A DNA stretch of 64,000 nt from CAWBJO01 sp963789175 (GTDB lineage: Bacteria; Pseudomonadota; Alphaproteobacteria; Rhizobiales; Aestuariivirgaceae). This document shows positions 34,864 through 45,571 of this stretch, piece by piece. The stretch's first letter is position 1. Each line of letters begins with the position of its first letter. Both the position numbers and the translations under genes were made by a program. The notes under the pieces were generated by a model. It worked only from the letters and a program-made list of their open reading frames with translations. It was not told the DNA's origin and did no database searches. The stretch spans positions 558,001-622,000 of the forward strand of contig CAWBJO010000006.1 of NCBI GenBank assembly GCA_963789175.1. Direction: 5' to 3'.

Positions 34864-36099
34864 TCAGCTTGCCTTCATCCAGTGGCGCGGCCGATGCTCC
34901 GCCTTGCCGCTTCGCGCGAGCGCGGCCGCGATGTCGGCAAGGGCTTCGAGGTTGTGGACCGGCCGGAATTCATCGACATGGGGCATCATGGCGACCACGC
35001 CCTGGGCGCGCGCTTCGAACCCGGAGAAGCGCAGCAGCGGATTGAGCCAGATGACCCGGCGAGCCGATTTCTTCAGACGCGCCATTTCCTCACCAAGCAC
35101 CGAGACATCCTCCCGGTCAAGCCCGTCGGTAATAAGGATCACGTGAGCCCCCTGCCCGAGCACGCGCCGGCTCCACAGGAAATTGAACGTTTTCAGGCAG
35201 CTACCAATCCGCGTGCCGCCCGACCAGTCCTTGACCGAACGCGAGATGCGGTCGACGGCCTCGTCGGGATCGCGCCGGCGGAGCTCGCGGGTCACGTTGG
35301 TGAGGCGCGTCCCGAAGAGGAAGACATGCACGCTTTCGAGCTCGTTCAGAAAGGCGTGGAGAAAATGCAGGAAGATCCGCGAATATCCCGCCATCGATCC
35401 AGAGATGTCGCAGAGGACGACGAATGGCGGCTGGCGCCATCGGCGCCGGCGCATCTTAAGCTCGATCACGTCGCCGCCGGAGCGAAGCGCCGAGCGCAAG
35501 GACCGGCGGAAGTCGATACGCTCGCCATGCGGCTGAGGTCGAAATCGACGTGTCGGGATCTCGAAATGCCCGAGCCGCATGGCGCGGATGGCCCGGCGCG
35601 CCTCGACCAGCTCCTCGACGGTCATCTGCTCGAAATCCTTCCGCCGCAGGACCTCGTTGGCCGAAAACGAATAGGTGACGTCGACATCGATGGCGCCCGG
35701 CGTTTCGCTGCGTTCGGCATGCATCGGCCGGTCGGGAGCAAACAGCGCTTCCGCCACGCGGCGGCGCGCCGGCGGCTTGTGGGCGCTCACCGGCCGGGCG
35801 ATCTGCTGGAACAGCAGCTGCATCAACTGCTCGATCATCTTCGGCTTGCGCCAGAAAACATGAAACGCCTCGCCGAAGAGCTGGCTGTGCTCGTGGCGCT
35901 TCACGAACAGCGCATGGAGGGTCCAGTAGAAATCTTCCTTGCTGGCGAGCCCGCCCATCTGCGCCGCATCGATCGCATCGAGGATCTGGCCCGGACCGAC
36001 AGGGAGCCCGGCGCCTCGGAGCACGCGGGCAAAATGCATGATGTTGGCGGCGAGGCGGCCTCCCTCCGGGGCGTTGGGCGATGCCGTTCCGGCTGTCAT
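34864..36099 (-). CDS. coxE: VWA domain protein CoxE
   Basis: A 411-residue CoxE-type protein. The N-terminal helical part (LAANIMHFARVLRGAGLPVG) is followed by a C-terminal von Willebrand A domain with the MIDAS motif DISGSM (Asp near residue 231) and ILITDGLDREDVS. CoxE works with the MoxR ATPase CoxD to mature the Mo active site of CODH-type enzymes in the cytoplasm. It starts 5 bp after the coxD stop. Confidence 0.93.
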   Translation of the reverse strand: MTAGTASPNAPEGGRLAANIMHFARVLRGAGLPVGPGQILDAIDAAQMGGLASKEDFYWTLHALFVKRHEHSQLFGEAFHVFWRKPKMIEQLMQLLFQQIARPVSAHKPPARRRVAEALFAPDRPMHAERSETPGAIDVDVTYSFSANEVLRRKDFEQMTVEELVEARRAIRAMRLGHFEIPTRRFRPQPHGERIDFRRSLRSALRSGGDVIELKMRRRRWRQPPFVVLCDISGSMAGYSRIFLHFLHAFLNELESVHVFLFGTRLTNVTRELRRRDPDEAVDRISRSVKDWSGGTRIGSCLKTFNFLWSRRVLGQGAHVILITDGLDREDVSVLGEEMARLKKSARRVIWLNPLLRFSGFEARAQGVVAMMPHVDEFRPVHNLEALADIAAALARSGKAEHRPRHWMKAS

Positions 36100-36104
36100 T
36101 CTCG

Positions 36105-37028
36105 TCAAACCTGCGACGCCATGCGGATCTCGGCCTTGATCTGGTCGAGTAGCCGCTTGGACTCGGACCCTTCGAGCTTGGCGATATCGTCCTGGTATTT
36201 GAGAAGGATGCCGAGCGTGTCGTTGACGACTTGCGGATCGAGCGTGACGCGATCGAGCTCGTGGAGTGCGCTCGCCCAGTCCAGGGTCTCCGCGACACCC
36301 GGTGCCTTGAAGAGATCCAGCGTGCGAAGCGACTGGACGAAGTGGACGACCTCCTTCGCCAGTCCTTCCGGAGCCTGCGGCCGGCGGGCGCGCAAGATGG
36401 CCAATTCGCGCTCGGCGTCGGGGTAGCCGACCCAATGGTAGAGACACCGGCGCTTCAGGGCGTCGTGAATCTCGCGGGTGCGGTTGGAGGTCACGACGAC
36501 GATCGGCGGAGCTTCGGCCTTGATCGTTCCGAGCTCGGGAATGGTCACCTGGAAATCGGACAATACTTCCAGGAGAAACGCCTCGAAGGCCTCGTCGGTC
36601 CGGTCGATCTCGTCGATGAGCAACACAGGCGGTCCGCGCGGATCGGGAGACAATGCCTTGAGCAGGGGCCGGCGGATGAGAAACCGGTCGGCGAAGACGC
36701 CTTTCTCGAGCTGCTGGCGATCCGTGGCGCCTGCCGCCTCGGCGAGACGGATCTCGATCATCTGGGCAGGGTAGTTCCACTCGTACACGGCCGCATTGAC
36801 GTCCAGTCCCTCGTAGCACTGGAGCCGGATCAAGGCCCGGCCAAGTCCATTGGCGAGCACCTTGGCGATCTCGGTCTTGCCGACCCCCGCCTCGCCTTCC
36901 AAAAAGAGCGGCTTGCCCATTCTTAGCGACAGGAAGACGACGGTCGCCAGGGCACGGTCGGGCACGTAGCTCTGCTTCTGCAGCAACTCCAGCGCCTGAT
37001 CTATGGACTTGGGGAGCTCAACGTTCAT
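36105..37028 (-). CDS. coxD: MoxR family AAA ATPase CoxD
   Basis: A 307-residue AAA+ ATPase. Walker A is GEAGVGKT (residues 45-52) and Walker B is VLLIDEID (135-142), with the sensor NRTREIHDALKRRC. CoxD is known in Oligotropha to unfold or remodel apo-CODH for insertion of the sulfide/copper part of the site. Here it pairs with coxE. It begins 80 bp after the coxM stop. Confidence 0.93.
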   Translation of the reverse strand: MNVELPKSIDQALELLQKQSYVPDRALATVVFLSLRMGKPLFLEGEAGVGKTEIAKVLANGLGRALIRLQCYEGLDVNAAVYEWNYPAQMIEIRLAEAAGATDRQQLEKGVFADRFLIRRPLLKALSPDPRGPPVLLIDEIDRTDEAFEAFLLEVLSDFQVTIPELGTIKAEAPPIVVVTSNRTREIHDALKRRCLYHWVGYPDAERELAILRARRPQAPEGLAKEVVHFVQSLRTLDLFKAPGVAETLDWASALHELDRVTLDPQVVNDTLGILLKYQDDIAKLEGSESKRLLDQIKAEIRMASQV

Positions 37029-37108
37029 TCAACGGAATCCGGCTGGCCGAAAGCAATGGCCCGCGGGTGATGCCTCGACCCGCGAGCCATGGGGAGAGGT
37101 CGCATGTC

Positions 37109-37903
37109 CTACTTGGCAGCGCCCACGGCCCTCCTCGCCATGACCCCCACGAGATGGGCACGATAGGCCGCCGAGCCATGCATGTCGCTGTTGAGGCCGG
37201 TCGAGGGCATCGAAATGCCGTTCAGCGCCGCAGTCGAAAAGTCCTTGTCGAGCGCCGCCTCCATTTCACGCGACCGGAACACGCCGGGCCCGGCGCCGGT
37301 CACCGCAACGCGAGTCTTCCCGGCTTTGTCCTGGGCGATGAAAACGCCGACCATGGCATAGCGCGAGGCGGGATTGGGAAACTTCGCGTATCCGGCGCGG
37401 CCGGCAACGGGGAATTCGACGGCGGTGATGATCTCATCGCGCTTGAGTGCCGTCGTGAACATTCCCGTGAAGAACTTGTCGGCGGGGATCTTGCGTGAGT
37501 TGGTGATGATCGTGGCGCCGAGGGCCAGAACCGCCGCCGGATAGTCGGCCGCCGGATCGTTGTTGGCGATCGACCCCCCGATGGTGCCGCGATTGCGAAC
37601 ATGCGGGTCGCCGATCTCCGCCGCCAAGACGGCCAGAGCGGGAATCGCCTTCTGGACGGCGGCGTTCGTGGCAACGTCGGCATGCGGCGTGCCGGCCTTG
37701 ATCGTCACCGTCGAGCCGGTGACAGCGATGCCCGCATTCTTCAACCCCGCGAGGTCGATGATATCGCTCGGCGTAGCAAGACCTTGCTTCATCGTCGGAA
37801 TGAGGGTCATCCCGCCGGACAGGAGCTTGCCGTTCTTCGCCTTCTTGATCAGCTTGACCGCGTCGACCGGCTTGGTCGGACGGTGATAGTTGAAGTCTTT
37901 CAT
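37109..37903 (-). CDS. coxM: CO-dehydrogenase-type medium subunit (FAD-binding)
   Basis: A 264-residue flavoprotein subunit M of a molybdenum hydroxylase. The FAD motif is LSGGMTLIPTMKQGLATP, and HVRNRGTIGGSIANNDPAADY is the second flavin-binding loop. C-terminal CO_deh_flav_C follows (VAVTGAGPGVFRS). It transfers electrons from the CoxS Fe-S clusters to the quinone pool or another acceptor. It lies 18 bp after coxL. Confidence 0.93.
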   Translation of the reverse strand: MKDFNYHRPTKPVDAVKLIKKAKNGKLLSGGMTLIPTMKQGLATPSDIIDLAGLKNAGIAVTGSTVTIKAGTPHADVATNAAVQKAIPALAVLAAEIGDPHVRNRGTIGGSIANNDPAADYPAAVLALGATIITNSRKIPADKFFTGMFTTALKRDEIITAVEFPVAGRAGYAKFPNPASRYAMVGVFIAQDKAGKTRVAVTGAGPGVFRSREMEAALDKDFSTAALNGISMPSTGLNSDMHGSAAYRAHLVGVMARRAVGAAK

Positions 37904-37921
37904 GACGATCGTCCTTCCGTC

Positions 37922-40291
37922 CTACTCGGCCGCCTTCTTCATGCCCTGCATCGCGTTCCAAACGTTGTGCGGCGTTGCCGGCATGGGCATGTCGCGGATT
38001 CCCAGCGCGTCGGTGACGGCATTCATGACCGCCGCCGGAGCCGCAATCGCGCCCGCCTCGCCGCAGCCTTTCATGCCAAGCGGATTCGAGGGGCATTTCG
38101 TCTCCACGAAACCGAGCTTGAAGGACGGCACGTCGTTGGCGCGCGGCATGCAGTAGTCCATGTACGATCCCGTCAGCAGCTGACCCGTCTCCTCGTCGTA
38201 GACGCATCCTTCGGTCAGCGCCTGCCCCACGCCCTGAGTGATGCCGCCATGGACCTGGCCCTCGACGATCATGGGATTGATGACGGTGCCGAAATCATCG
38301 ACGGCGACCCAGCTGACGATGCTCGTGACGCCCGTATCCCGATCGATCTCCACCTCGCAAATGTGGCAGCCGGCCGGGAACGTGAAGTTCGATGGGATCA
38401 TGGAAGGCGCTCTCCTTCAAACCCGGCTCGATCTCGTTCGAGTTGAACTTGTGCGCGACGTAAGCGGCGAGCGCCACCTCGCCGAATGCCATCTTCTTGT
38501 CGGTGCCCTTGACGGTGAAGGCGCCGTTCTTGAACTCGACATCGCCTTCCGCCGCCTCCATCACCGCGGCCGCGACGCGCTTCGCCTTGGCCTCGACCTT
38601 GTCGAGCGCCTTCACAATCGCGGTCATTCCGACCGCGCCTGACCTCGAACCGTAGGTTCCCATGCCGAACTGGACCTTGTCGGTATCGCCATGGACGATC
38701 GAAACATTGTTGATGTCGATGCCGAGCCGTTCGGAAACCAGCTGGGCAAAGGTCGTCTCATGGCCCTGGCCATGACTGTGCGAGCCGGTAAGGATCTCGA
38801 CGGTGCCTACCGGATTGACCCGGACTTCCGCCGATTCCCACAGTCCGACGCCAGCTCCGAGGGACCCGACGGCGGCCGATGGCGCGATGCCGCAGGCCTC
38901 GATGTAGGTCGAGAAGCCGATGCCGCGCAGCTTGCCTTTCTGGGCCGACGACGCCTTGCGCGCCTGAAAGCCGCTGTAGTCGGCAAGATTGCACGCCTTC
39001 TCCAAGCGTTGCCGGGTAGTCGCCGGCATCGTAGTTCATGATGACCGGCGTCTGGTGCGGAAAACTGGTGATGAAATTCCGGCGCCGAAACTCCGCTGAA
39101 TCGATCTTGAGCTCGCGGGCGGCGGTCTCGACGATTCGTTCGACGACATAGGTCGCCTCGGGACGGCCGGCACCGCGATAGGCGTCGACCGGCGCAGTGT
39201 TGGTGTAGATGGCGTCGACTTCCGCGTAGATGGCGGGAATGTCGTACTGGCCCGAAAGGAGCGTGGCATAGAGGTAGGTGGGGATGGAGCTTGCGAAGGT
39301 CGAAAGGTAGGCTCCCATATTGGCAAGCGTCTTGACCCGGAGAGCGAGGATCTTGCCGTGCTCATCCAGCGCCAGCTCCGCTTGGCTGAAATGGTCGCGA
39401 CCATGTGCATCCGATTGGAACGACTCCGTGCGCTCAGCGGTCCACTTCACCGGCCGGCCGCCAATGCGCTTCGATGCCCAAAGGCAGGCGACCTCTTCGG
39501 CATAGATGAAGATCTTCGAGCCGAACCCGCCGCCGACGTCTGGCGCAATCACCCGGAGCTTGTGTTCCGGGGCAATGCCGACAAAAGCCGAGATCACGAG
39601 CCGCGCCACGTGCGGATTCTGACTTGTCGTGTAAAGCGTGAAGTGTTCATCACCCGCCTCGTACGAGCCGATCGCGGCGCGCGGCTCTATGGCGTTCGGC
39701 ACCAGCCGATTGTTGACGAGGTCCATCCGCGTCACGTGCTTGGCGCGCTTGAATGCCTCGTCGGTCGGCGCCTTGTCGCCGAGCGACCACTGAAAGACCG
39801 TGTTGTTCGGCGCAACTTCATGAATCTGCGGAGCGCCGTTCCGCTGCGCATCCCTGACGCCGACGACGGCCGGGAGCTCCGAATAGTCGACGACGACCAA
39901 TTCGGCGCCCGCCTTCGCCTGCTCCTTCGTTTCGGCGATCACCATGGCGACGTGGTCGCCGACATATCGAACCTTGCCCTGCGCCAGAACCGGATGCGGG
40001 CCGGCTTTCATCGGGCTTCCATCCTTCGAATGGATCATCCAGCCGCAAATGAGACCGCCGATCTTGTCGGCGGCAATGTCCTCTCCGGTCAGCACGGAGA
40101 TCACGCCAGGCGACTGCAAGCGCCGCCGAGGAATCAATCCCGTTGAGCTTCGCGTGCGCATGAGGCGAGCGCACGAAATATGCATAGGTCTGAAGCGGCA
40201 GATTGATGTCGTCCGTGAAACGGCCCTTGCCGGTGACGAAGCGCTGATCTTCCTTGCGCTGCACCCGGGCGCCGATGCCGGTCTCGCTCAT
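37922..40291 (-). pseudogene. coxL: CO-dehydrogenase-type large subunit (molybdopterin-binding), three frameshifts
   Basis: The catalytic subunit of the hydroxylase. Four frames together give about 788 residues, the normal length. Breaks lie near 40119, 39002 and 38393, each consistent with one extra base (for example CTTGCA, CTTGGAG, CCCATCG). Recognisable parts are the N-terminus ARVQRKEDQRFVTGKGRF, IAPDVGGGFGSK, the active-site loop AYRGAGR, HSHGQGHETTFAQL and CGEAGAIAAPAAVMNAV at the end. AYRGAGR assigns it to form II (not the AYxCSFR of true form I CODH), so CO may not be the substrate. All else in the operon is intact except the last gene. Confidence 0.85.
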
Positions 40292-40330
40292 GAGCGTCTC
40301 CCTTCGAAAAACAGTCCGCCTTCGGCGGAG

Positions 40331-40795
<465 letters not shown>

Positions 40796-41042
40796 CGACA
40801 CCTCCTCGAAACGGTCCCGGCGCTCCCGTCGACGACTGGCCGCCTGGCGATTGTGACATCTGCTCGCGTCTTGCGAGCGGGACCTGTTTTTTCGCCGTCG
40901 AGAAGATTGAATGACTTGCCACCCCCGGTCAAGCGGGACGAGGCGTTCCATTCCGTGGTTCGGTCGAGGAAACGAAGAAGCATGAAACCGAATGCCGCGT
41001 TTTCGCGTATAGTGGTTGAACTCTTCTTCCCAGGAGGGATGC

Positions 41043-41481
41043 ATGAAGCTGATCACCGCCTTGGTCGTCGCCCTGTTCGTGGCCGTCAGCCTACCAATCG
41101 ACACGGCTCGGTCGCAGGGCGTCGCCACTGCAGACGCACAGGAATTCCAAAGGATCATCTCGGCACAAATCGATGCCTTCCGGGCAGACGACGGCCCTTC
41201 CGCGTACAGCTACGCCGCCCCGCTCATCCACAAGGCCTTTCCGACTTCCGACGTGTTCATGGAGATGGTGCGCAAGGGGTATCGCGCCGGTCTACCGGCC
41301 GCGCAGCTTCGCCTTCGGCGAAGTGACTGCCGAAATGAACAACCGCCCGACACAGCGCGTCACTATCATCGACGCAAATGGGAAGGCGTGGATCGCCCTC
41401 TACGCCTTCGAAAAGCAGCCGGACGGATCTTGGAAGATCATCGGCTGCTCGCTCGAGGAAAGCCAGGGCGGCGAGGCCTGA
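41043..41481 (+). pseudogene. DUF4864 domain protein, one frameshift near 41283
   Basis: A secreted protein of about 145 residues after correction. A signal peptide (MKLITALVVALFVAVSLPI) is followed by FQRIISAQIDAFRADDGPSA and AFPTSDVFMEMVRKGY. The frame then changes to APVYRPRSFAFGEVTAEM and continues to ALYAFEKQPDGSWKIIGC. One extra base around TATCG (41280-41284) accounts for it. ATG 41043 has AGGAGG upstream. No function is known for DUF4864. Confidence 0.8.
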
Positions 41482-41521
41482 CGACCTTGGACCGGCGCAG
41501 ACCGGGATCAGGAGTGGCCTG

Positions 41522-42103
41522 GTGACGACGTCTCATTCTTTCCAGGGCGCGTCTTCCCGACACTTCAAACTCGCAACCATCGCGGTCATCGGCATTGCGG
41601 CTCTGATCCTTTTGTGGCTGGGCCGCACGCCGATCTGCGAGTGCGGAACGATCAAGCTGTGGCATGGCGTGGTCAACAGCTCGGAGAATTCGCAGCACCT
41701 TTCCGACTGGTACAGCTTCTCACATCTCATACATGGCTTCATCTTCTATGCCGTCCTGTGGGTGATCGGCAGGCGATGGCCGGTCGGGCTGCGTCTCCTC
41801 CTTGCCACGCTCGTCGAAGCAGGATGGGAGATCCTCGAGAACACCGACTTCATCATCAATCGCTATCGCGAGGCGACCATCTCGCTCGACTACTATGGCG
41901 ACAGCATCATCAATTCGGTCGCCGACATCGTCTTCATGGTCCTCGGTTTCGTGCTTGCGGCGCGGCTGCCGGCGTGGGTGACCGTGGCCATTGCCATCGC
42001 ACTCGAGCTCGGGGTCGGATATGCAATTCGCGACAACCTGACCCTCAATGTTCTCATGCTTCTCCATCCCGTCGACTGGATCAGGCAATGGCAGTCGGGC
42101 TAG
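41522..42103 (+). CDS. DUF2585 family membrane protein (UPF0314)
   Basis: A 193-residue inner-membrane protein of DUF2585, an alphaproteobacterial family. The core reads LGRTPICECGTIKLWHG, SDWYSFSHLIHGFIFYAVLW, EAGWEILENTDFIINRYR and YYGDSIINSVADI, with about four membrane helices. His, Cys and acidic residues at the membrane face suggest a metal-linked role, but none is proven. GTG 41522 is supported by AGGAG upstream. Its stop shares CTAG with the convergent GlxA gene. Confidence 0.9.
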   Translation: MTTSHSFQGASSRHFKLATIAVIGIAALILLWLGRTPICECGTIKLWHGVVNSSENSQHLSDWYSFSHLIHGFIFYAVLWVIGRRWPVGLRLLLATLVEAGWEILENTDFIINRYREATISLDYYGDSIINSVADIVFMVLGFVLAARLPAWVTVAIAIALELGVGYAIRDNLTLNVLMLLHPVDWIRQWQSG

Positions 42104-43047
42104 CCGCGCAAGAGCCTCGATGGCGGAATACCGTACCGGGCCTTGAACGCCCGCGAGAACTGAGCCAGCGATGAGTAGCCGACGGCCAGCGAGGTGTCGC
42201 GCACGGTCATTCGGGAATAGTTGAGAAGGTGCTGGGCACGTTCCAGGCGAAGCTTGCCGTAGAATCCGATCGGCCGTTCGCCCAACGAGTTCCTGGAACA
42301 ATCGCTCGACATGCCGGACGGACAGTCCGCCGGCTTCGGCCAATGCCGTGACATCGAGGGGCTCCTCGATATTGTCCTCCATGAGGCCAATGATTCTGAG
42401 CAGCCGCGGATCGGTGACGCCGATAGCGCATCGCTGCCGGCAGCCGGCCATCCTCGGCATGGGTTTCGGGGCGGCGAAAGTGGACGAGCTGGTCGGCGAC
42501 CTTCACCGCCAGCGCCGATCCGTGAAGCCGACCGATCCAATCCAGCATCATGTCGATGGCGGCAGCTCCTCCTGCCGACGTCAGCCGACCGCCGTCGTTC
42601 TCGAACAGGCTCTGAGTGGCCTTCACGGCCGGGTAGCGCTCGCGAAATCCCGGCAGACTCTCCCAGTGGCACGTGGCCCGACACCCATCTAGCGCGCCGG
42701 CTTCAGCGAGGATGAACGGTCCCGTATCCATGCCGCCCAGGAGGACCTTGCGGCGGGCGAGCCGCCGCACCTCCGCGATCACCGGCCGGGTGAGCGCCTT
42801 TTCCTGCTCGTAGCTGGCACAGAATATAGCGAGGTCCGGGCGTGCCCAGCCGGTTCAGCGGCGAAGCGACCGAGACCGGGATGTCGTTCGATGCGGCGAC
42901 CGGCTCTCCGTCGACCGAGGCGAAGTGCCAGGTGAACACCTTCGCCCCGGCGAAGCGATTGGCGATCCGCAGCGGTTCGAGGGCGCCGTAAAGGGCGATC
43001 ATCGAAAACTGTGGGAAGAGGACGAAGGCGACATCGCGGCTTTCCAT
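42100..43047 (-). pseudogene. GlxA/CdhR-type AraC-family regulator, three frameshifts
   Basis: A GATase1-like AraC-family activator of about 314 residues after correction, probably the regulator of the carnitine cluster. The N-terminal DJ-1/PfpI-like part reads ESRDVAFVLFPQFSMIALYG, then KVLLGGMDTGPFILAEAGAL. The C-terminal AraC helix-turn-helix reads GGLSVRHVERLFQELVGR and GYSSLAQFSRAFKARYG. Breaks are near 42840, 42422 and 42274, all consistent with one extra base. The pairing with BKACE and carnitine dehydrogenase matches CdhR of Pseudomonas, which senses carnitine. It diverges from the BKACE gene with 94 bp between starts. Confidence 0.8.
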
Positions 43048-43141
43048 GCTTTGACGATAATCCACAAAGTGATGGCGGAAAAGATCAAACTGAGTTTCGG
43101 GGCACGAATAGAGTGCGGAAGCGATTTTCGGAGGAGCACAT

Positions 43142-44032
43142 ATGAATCCCCAGGTCATCATCACCTGCGCCGTCACGGGAGCGGGAGATACGGTCGGCAA
43201 GCACCCCGCCATCCCCATCAGCCCGGAACAGATTGCAAATTCGGCCCTGGAAGCTGCGTCGGCCGGAGCGGCCGTCGTGCATTGCCATGTTCGCGACCCT
43301 GCCACCGGCAAGGGCGCCAGAGGGGTTCATCTCTATCGCGAAGTCGTCGAGCGGATCCGCGCGAAGAACAAGGAGGTGATCATCAACTTGACCGCCGGTA
43401 TGGGGGGTGATCTCGAAGTCGGGGACGGCGAAAAGCCGATGACCTGGGGCGCCGGCACGGATCTTGTCGGACCCGTCGAACGACTGCTCCATGTGGCCGA
43501 GCTTCGCCCGGAGCTCTGCACGCTCGACTGCGGCTCCCTCAATTTCGGCGATGGAAACACGATGGTCGTGCAGACGCCCGCCCAGCTGCGGGCCCAGGCC
43601 AAGCTTATCCAATCCTACGGCGTAAAGCCCGAAATGGAAATTTTCGATTCCGGCAATCTGTGGTTTGCCAAGCAGCTGTGTACGGAGGGACTCATCACCG
43701 ATCCTCCCCTCTTCCAGCTGTGCCTCGGCATTCCGTGGGGCGCGCCGTCGAACACCCAGACCATGGCCTACCAAGTGGGAGAGCTGCCGAAGAACGCGGT
43801 GTGGGCGGGATTCGGAATCGGCCGCATGGAATTTCCGATGGTCGCCCAGGCCATTCTCCTCGGCGGGCACGTCCGGGTGGGCCTCGAAGACAACCTGTGG
43901 CTCGAAAAGGGCGTCCATGCGTCGAACGGCACCTTGGTGGAGCGGGCCGTCAAGATCATCACGCTGCTCGGATCGAAGATCGCCGGGCCCGACGAGGCAC
44001 GGAAAATCCTGGGCCTCAAGGCGGGGGCCTAA
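43142..44032 (+). CDS. BKACE family 3-keto acid cleavage enzyme (probable 3-dehydrocarnitine cleavage)
   Basis: A 296-residue BKACE (DUF849) protein. The family condenses a beta-keto acid with acetyl-CoA to give acetoacetate plus a CoA thioester. Motifs are ITCAVTGAGDTVGKHPAIP, the metal HxH VVHCHVRDP, TLDCGSLNFG, EIFDSGNLWFAKQL and VRVGLEDNLWL. In carnitine catabolism (CdhC) the substrate is 3-dehydrocarnitine and the products are betainyl-CoA and acetoacetate. Position directly before carnitine dehydrogenase supports this use. The ribosome site is GGAGG. Confidence 0.9.
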   Translation: MNPQVIITCAVTGAGDTVGKHPAIPISPEQIANSALEAASAGAAVVHCHVRDPATGKGARGVHLYREVVERIRAKNKEVIINLTAGMGGDLEVGDGEKPMTWGAGTDLVGPVERLLHVAELRPELCTLDCGSLNFGDGNTMVVQTPAQLRAQAKLIQSYGVKPEMEIFDSGNLWFAKQLCTEGLITDPPLFQLCLGIPWGAPSNTQTMAYQVGELPKNAVWAGFGIGRMEFPMVAQAILLGGHVRVGLEDNLWLEKGVHASNGTLVERAVKIITLLGSKIAGPDEARKILGLKAGA

Positions 44033-44035
44033 GCC

Positions 44036-45559
44036 ATGGCAGCCATTCGCACCGTCGGCATCGCCGGCACCGGCCTGATCGGTGCCGGATGGGCGGCACG
44101 GCTGCTCGTCAGAGGCTTCGACGTCATCGCCTATGACGTGGCAGCGGCAGCGGAATCCAAGCTCCGGGCCGCGGTCGACGTAGCCTGGCCGTCAATGTCG
44201 CGGCTCCTACAAGGACCCGCCCGCAAGCGCGGCAAGCTCAGCTTCACCACCGATCTCAGGGAGATGGCGGCGAAAACCGACTTCATTCACGAGGCGGCGC
44301 CGGAACGCGAAGACCTGAAGATCAACCTCTTCCGCGACATCGATGCCGTCGCCAGGCCCGAGGTGATCCTCGCTTCGTCATCGTCGGGCTTCCTGCCAAG
44401 CCGGTTGCAGTCGGGTTGCCGGCATCCGGGGCGCGTGCTCATCGGACATCCGTTCAATCCGGTCTACCTGCTGCCGCTGGTCGAGCTGGTGCCCGGCGAG
44501 AAGACGTCGAGCGACGCCATGGATCGGGCCGCCGTCTATTTCGAGGCGATCGGCATGCATGTCTTGCGGCTCAAGAAGGAGATCGAAGGCTATATCTGCG
44601 ACCGGCTACAGGAAGCACTGTGGCGCGAGGCGCTGCACGTCCTCGACAAGGATGTCGGCACGACGGGCGACATCGACGATTCCATCACCTACTCCGCGGG
44701 AATGCGATGGGCGTTCATGGGCTCGTTCCTCACCTATCACCTTGCCGGTGGTCCGGGCGGGATGCGGGCCTTCATCAAGCAGTTCGACCCCACCATGGAA
44801 CTGCCGTGGACCGACCTGAAGTTTCCAAAGTGGAACGCGACACTCGAGCGGCGGCTGATCGAAGGTTGCGAGGCGCAGGCGGGCGGACTCACGGTCGCCG
44901 AGATCGAAGCGAAGCGCAACGACATCCTGGTCGACATGATGCATCTCTTCCGGCAGCACCGCATCGGCGCCGGAAACGTCCTCGCCCGCGAAGAAGAGCG
45001 GATGTACGGTGCAAAGTCGTTCAAACGATGGAAGAAGGGCGCCAAGGTCGGCACGCCGCTGAAGCTTCATCGCGGCGCGGTGCAGCCCGGCTGGGTCGAC
45101 TACAACGGCCACATGTCGGACGCGTTCTATCTGTGGGCGTTCGGCGAGGCCACAGACGCGCTGTTCCGCTACATCGGCGACGACGAGACCTACCGGGCAA
45201 CCGGACTGACCTTCTTTACTGTCGAAACGCATGTGAACTATTTTCGGGAAATGCGGAGCGGCGAACCCATGCAGTTCGAAACGCAACTCGTTGGTCTCGA
45301 TGCCAAGCGCATGCACGTGTTCCACCGAATGACGCACGGCCGTACCGGCGAACTGGTGGCGACGAATGAACTTATGCTCCTGCACGTCGATACCAAGTCG
45401 CGGAAGGCTGCTCCGATGCGCGCCGACATCCAAGAGGCGCTGGAAGCGATCTGGAAGGAGCACAAGAAGCTTGCAAAGCCGCGTGAGCTCGGCCGTATCA
45501 TGAAGGTGAGGGCCGCGAAGGCGCCAACACGCCGCGGGCGTACCGCCAAGCGGCGCTAA
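44036..45559 (+). CDS. lcdH: L-carnitine dehydrogenase / betainyl-CoA thioesterase fusion
   Basis: A 507-residue two-domain enzyme. Residues 1-320 are a 3-hydroxyacyl-CoA-dehydrogenase-like carnitine 3-dehydrogenase, with the NAD motif GIAGTGLIGAGWAARLL and GHPFNPVYLLPLVELVPG. Residues about 340-475 are a hot-dog thioesterase (VQPGWVDYNGHMSDAFYLW). The fusion is known in Rhizobiales: the first half oxidises L-carnitine to 3-dehydrocarnitine and the second hydrolyses betainyl-CoA to glycine betaine. A Lys/Arg-rich tail closes the protein. It follows BKACE by 3 bp. Confidence 0.9.
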   Translation: MAAIRTVGIAGTGLIGAGWAARLLVRGFDVIAYDVAAAAESKLRAAVDVAWPSMSRLLQGPARKRGKLSFTTDLREMAAKTDFIHEAAPEREDLKINLFRDIDAVARPEVILASSSSGFLPSRLQSGCRHPGRVLIGHPFNPVYLLPLVELVPGEKTSSDAMDRAAVYFEAIGMHVLRLKKEIEGYICDRLQEALWREALHVLDKDVGTTGDIDDSITYSAGMRWAFMGSFLTYHLAGGPGGMRAFIKQFDPTMELPWTDLKFPKWNATLERRLIEGCEAQAGGLTVAEIEAKRNDILVDMMHLFRQHRIGAGNVLAREEERMYGAKSFKRWKKGAKVGTPLKLHRGAVQPGWVDYNGHMSDAFYLWAFGEATDALFRYIGDDETYRATGLTFFTVETHVNYFREMRSGEPMQFETQLVGLDAKRMHVFHRMTHGRTGELVATNELMLLHVDTKSRKAAPMRADIQEALEAIWKEHKKLAKPRELGRIMKVRAAKAPTRRGRTAKRR

Positions 45560-45571
45560 GAGGGGAAGGAC

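Noticed and set aside
40862..40892. Hairpin GCTCGC/GCGAGC followed by six T between coxS and DUF4864
   Set aside because: The T run is 8 bases from the stem and there is no plus-strand gene upstream for it to end, so terminator or small-RNA status is unsupported.
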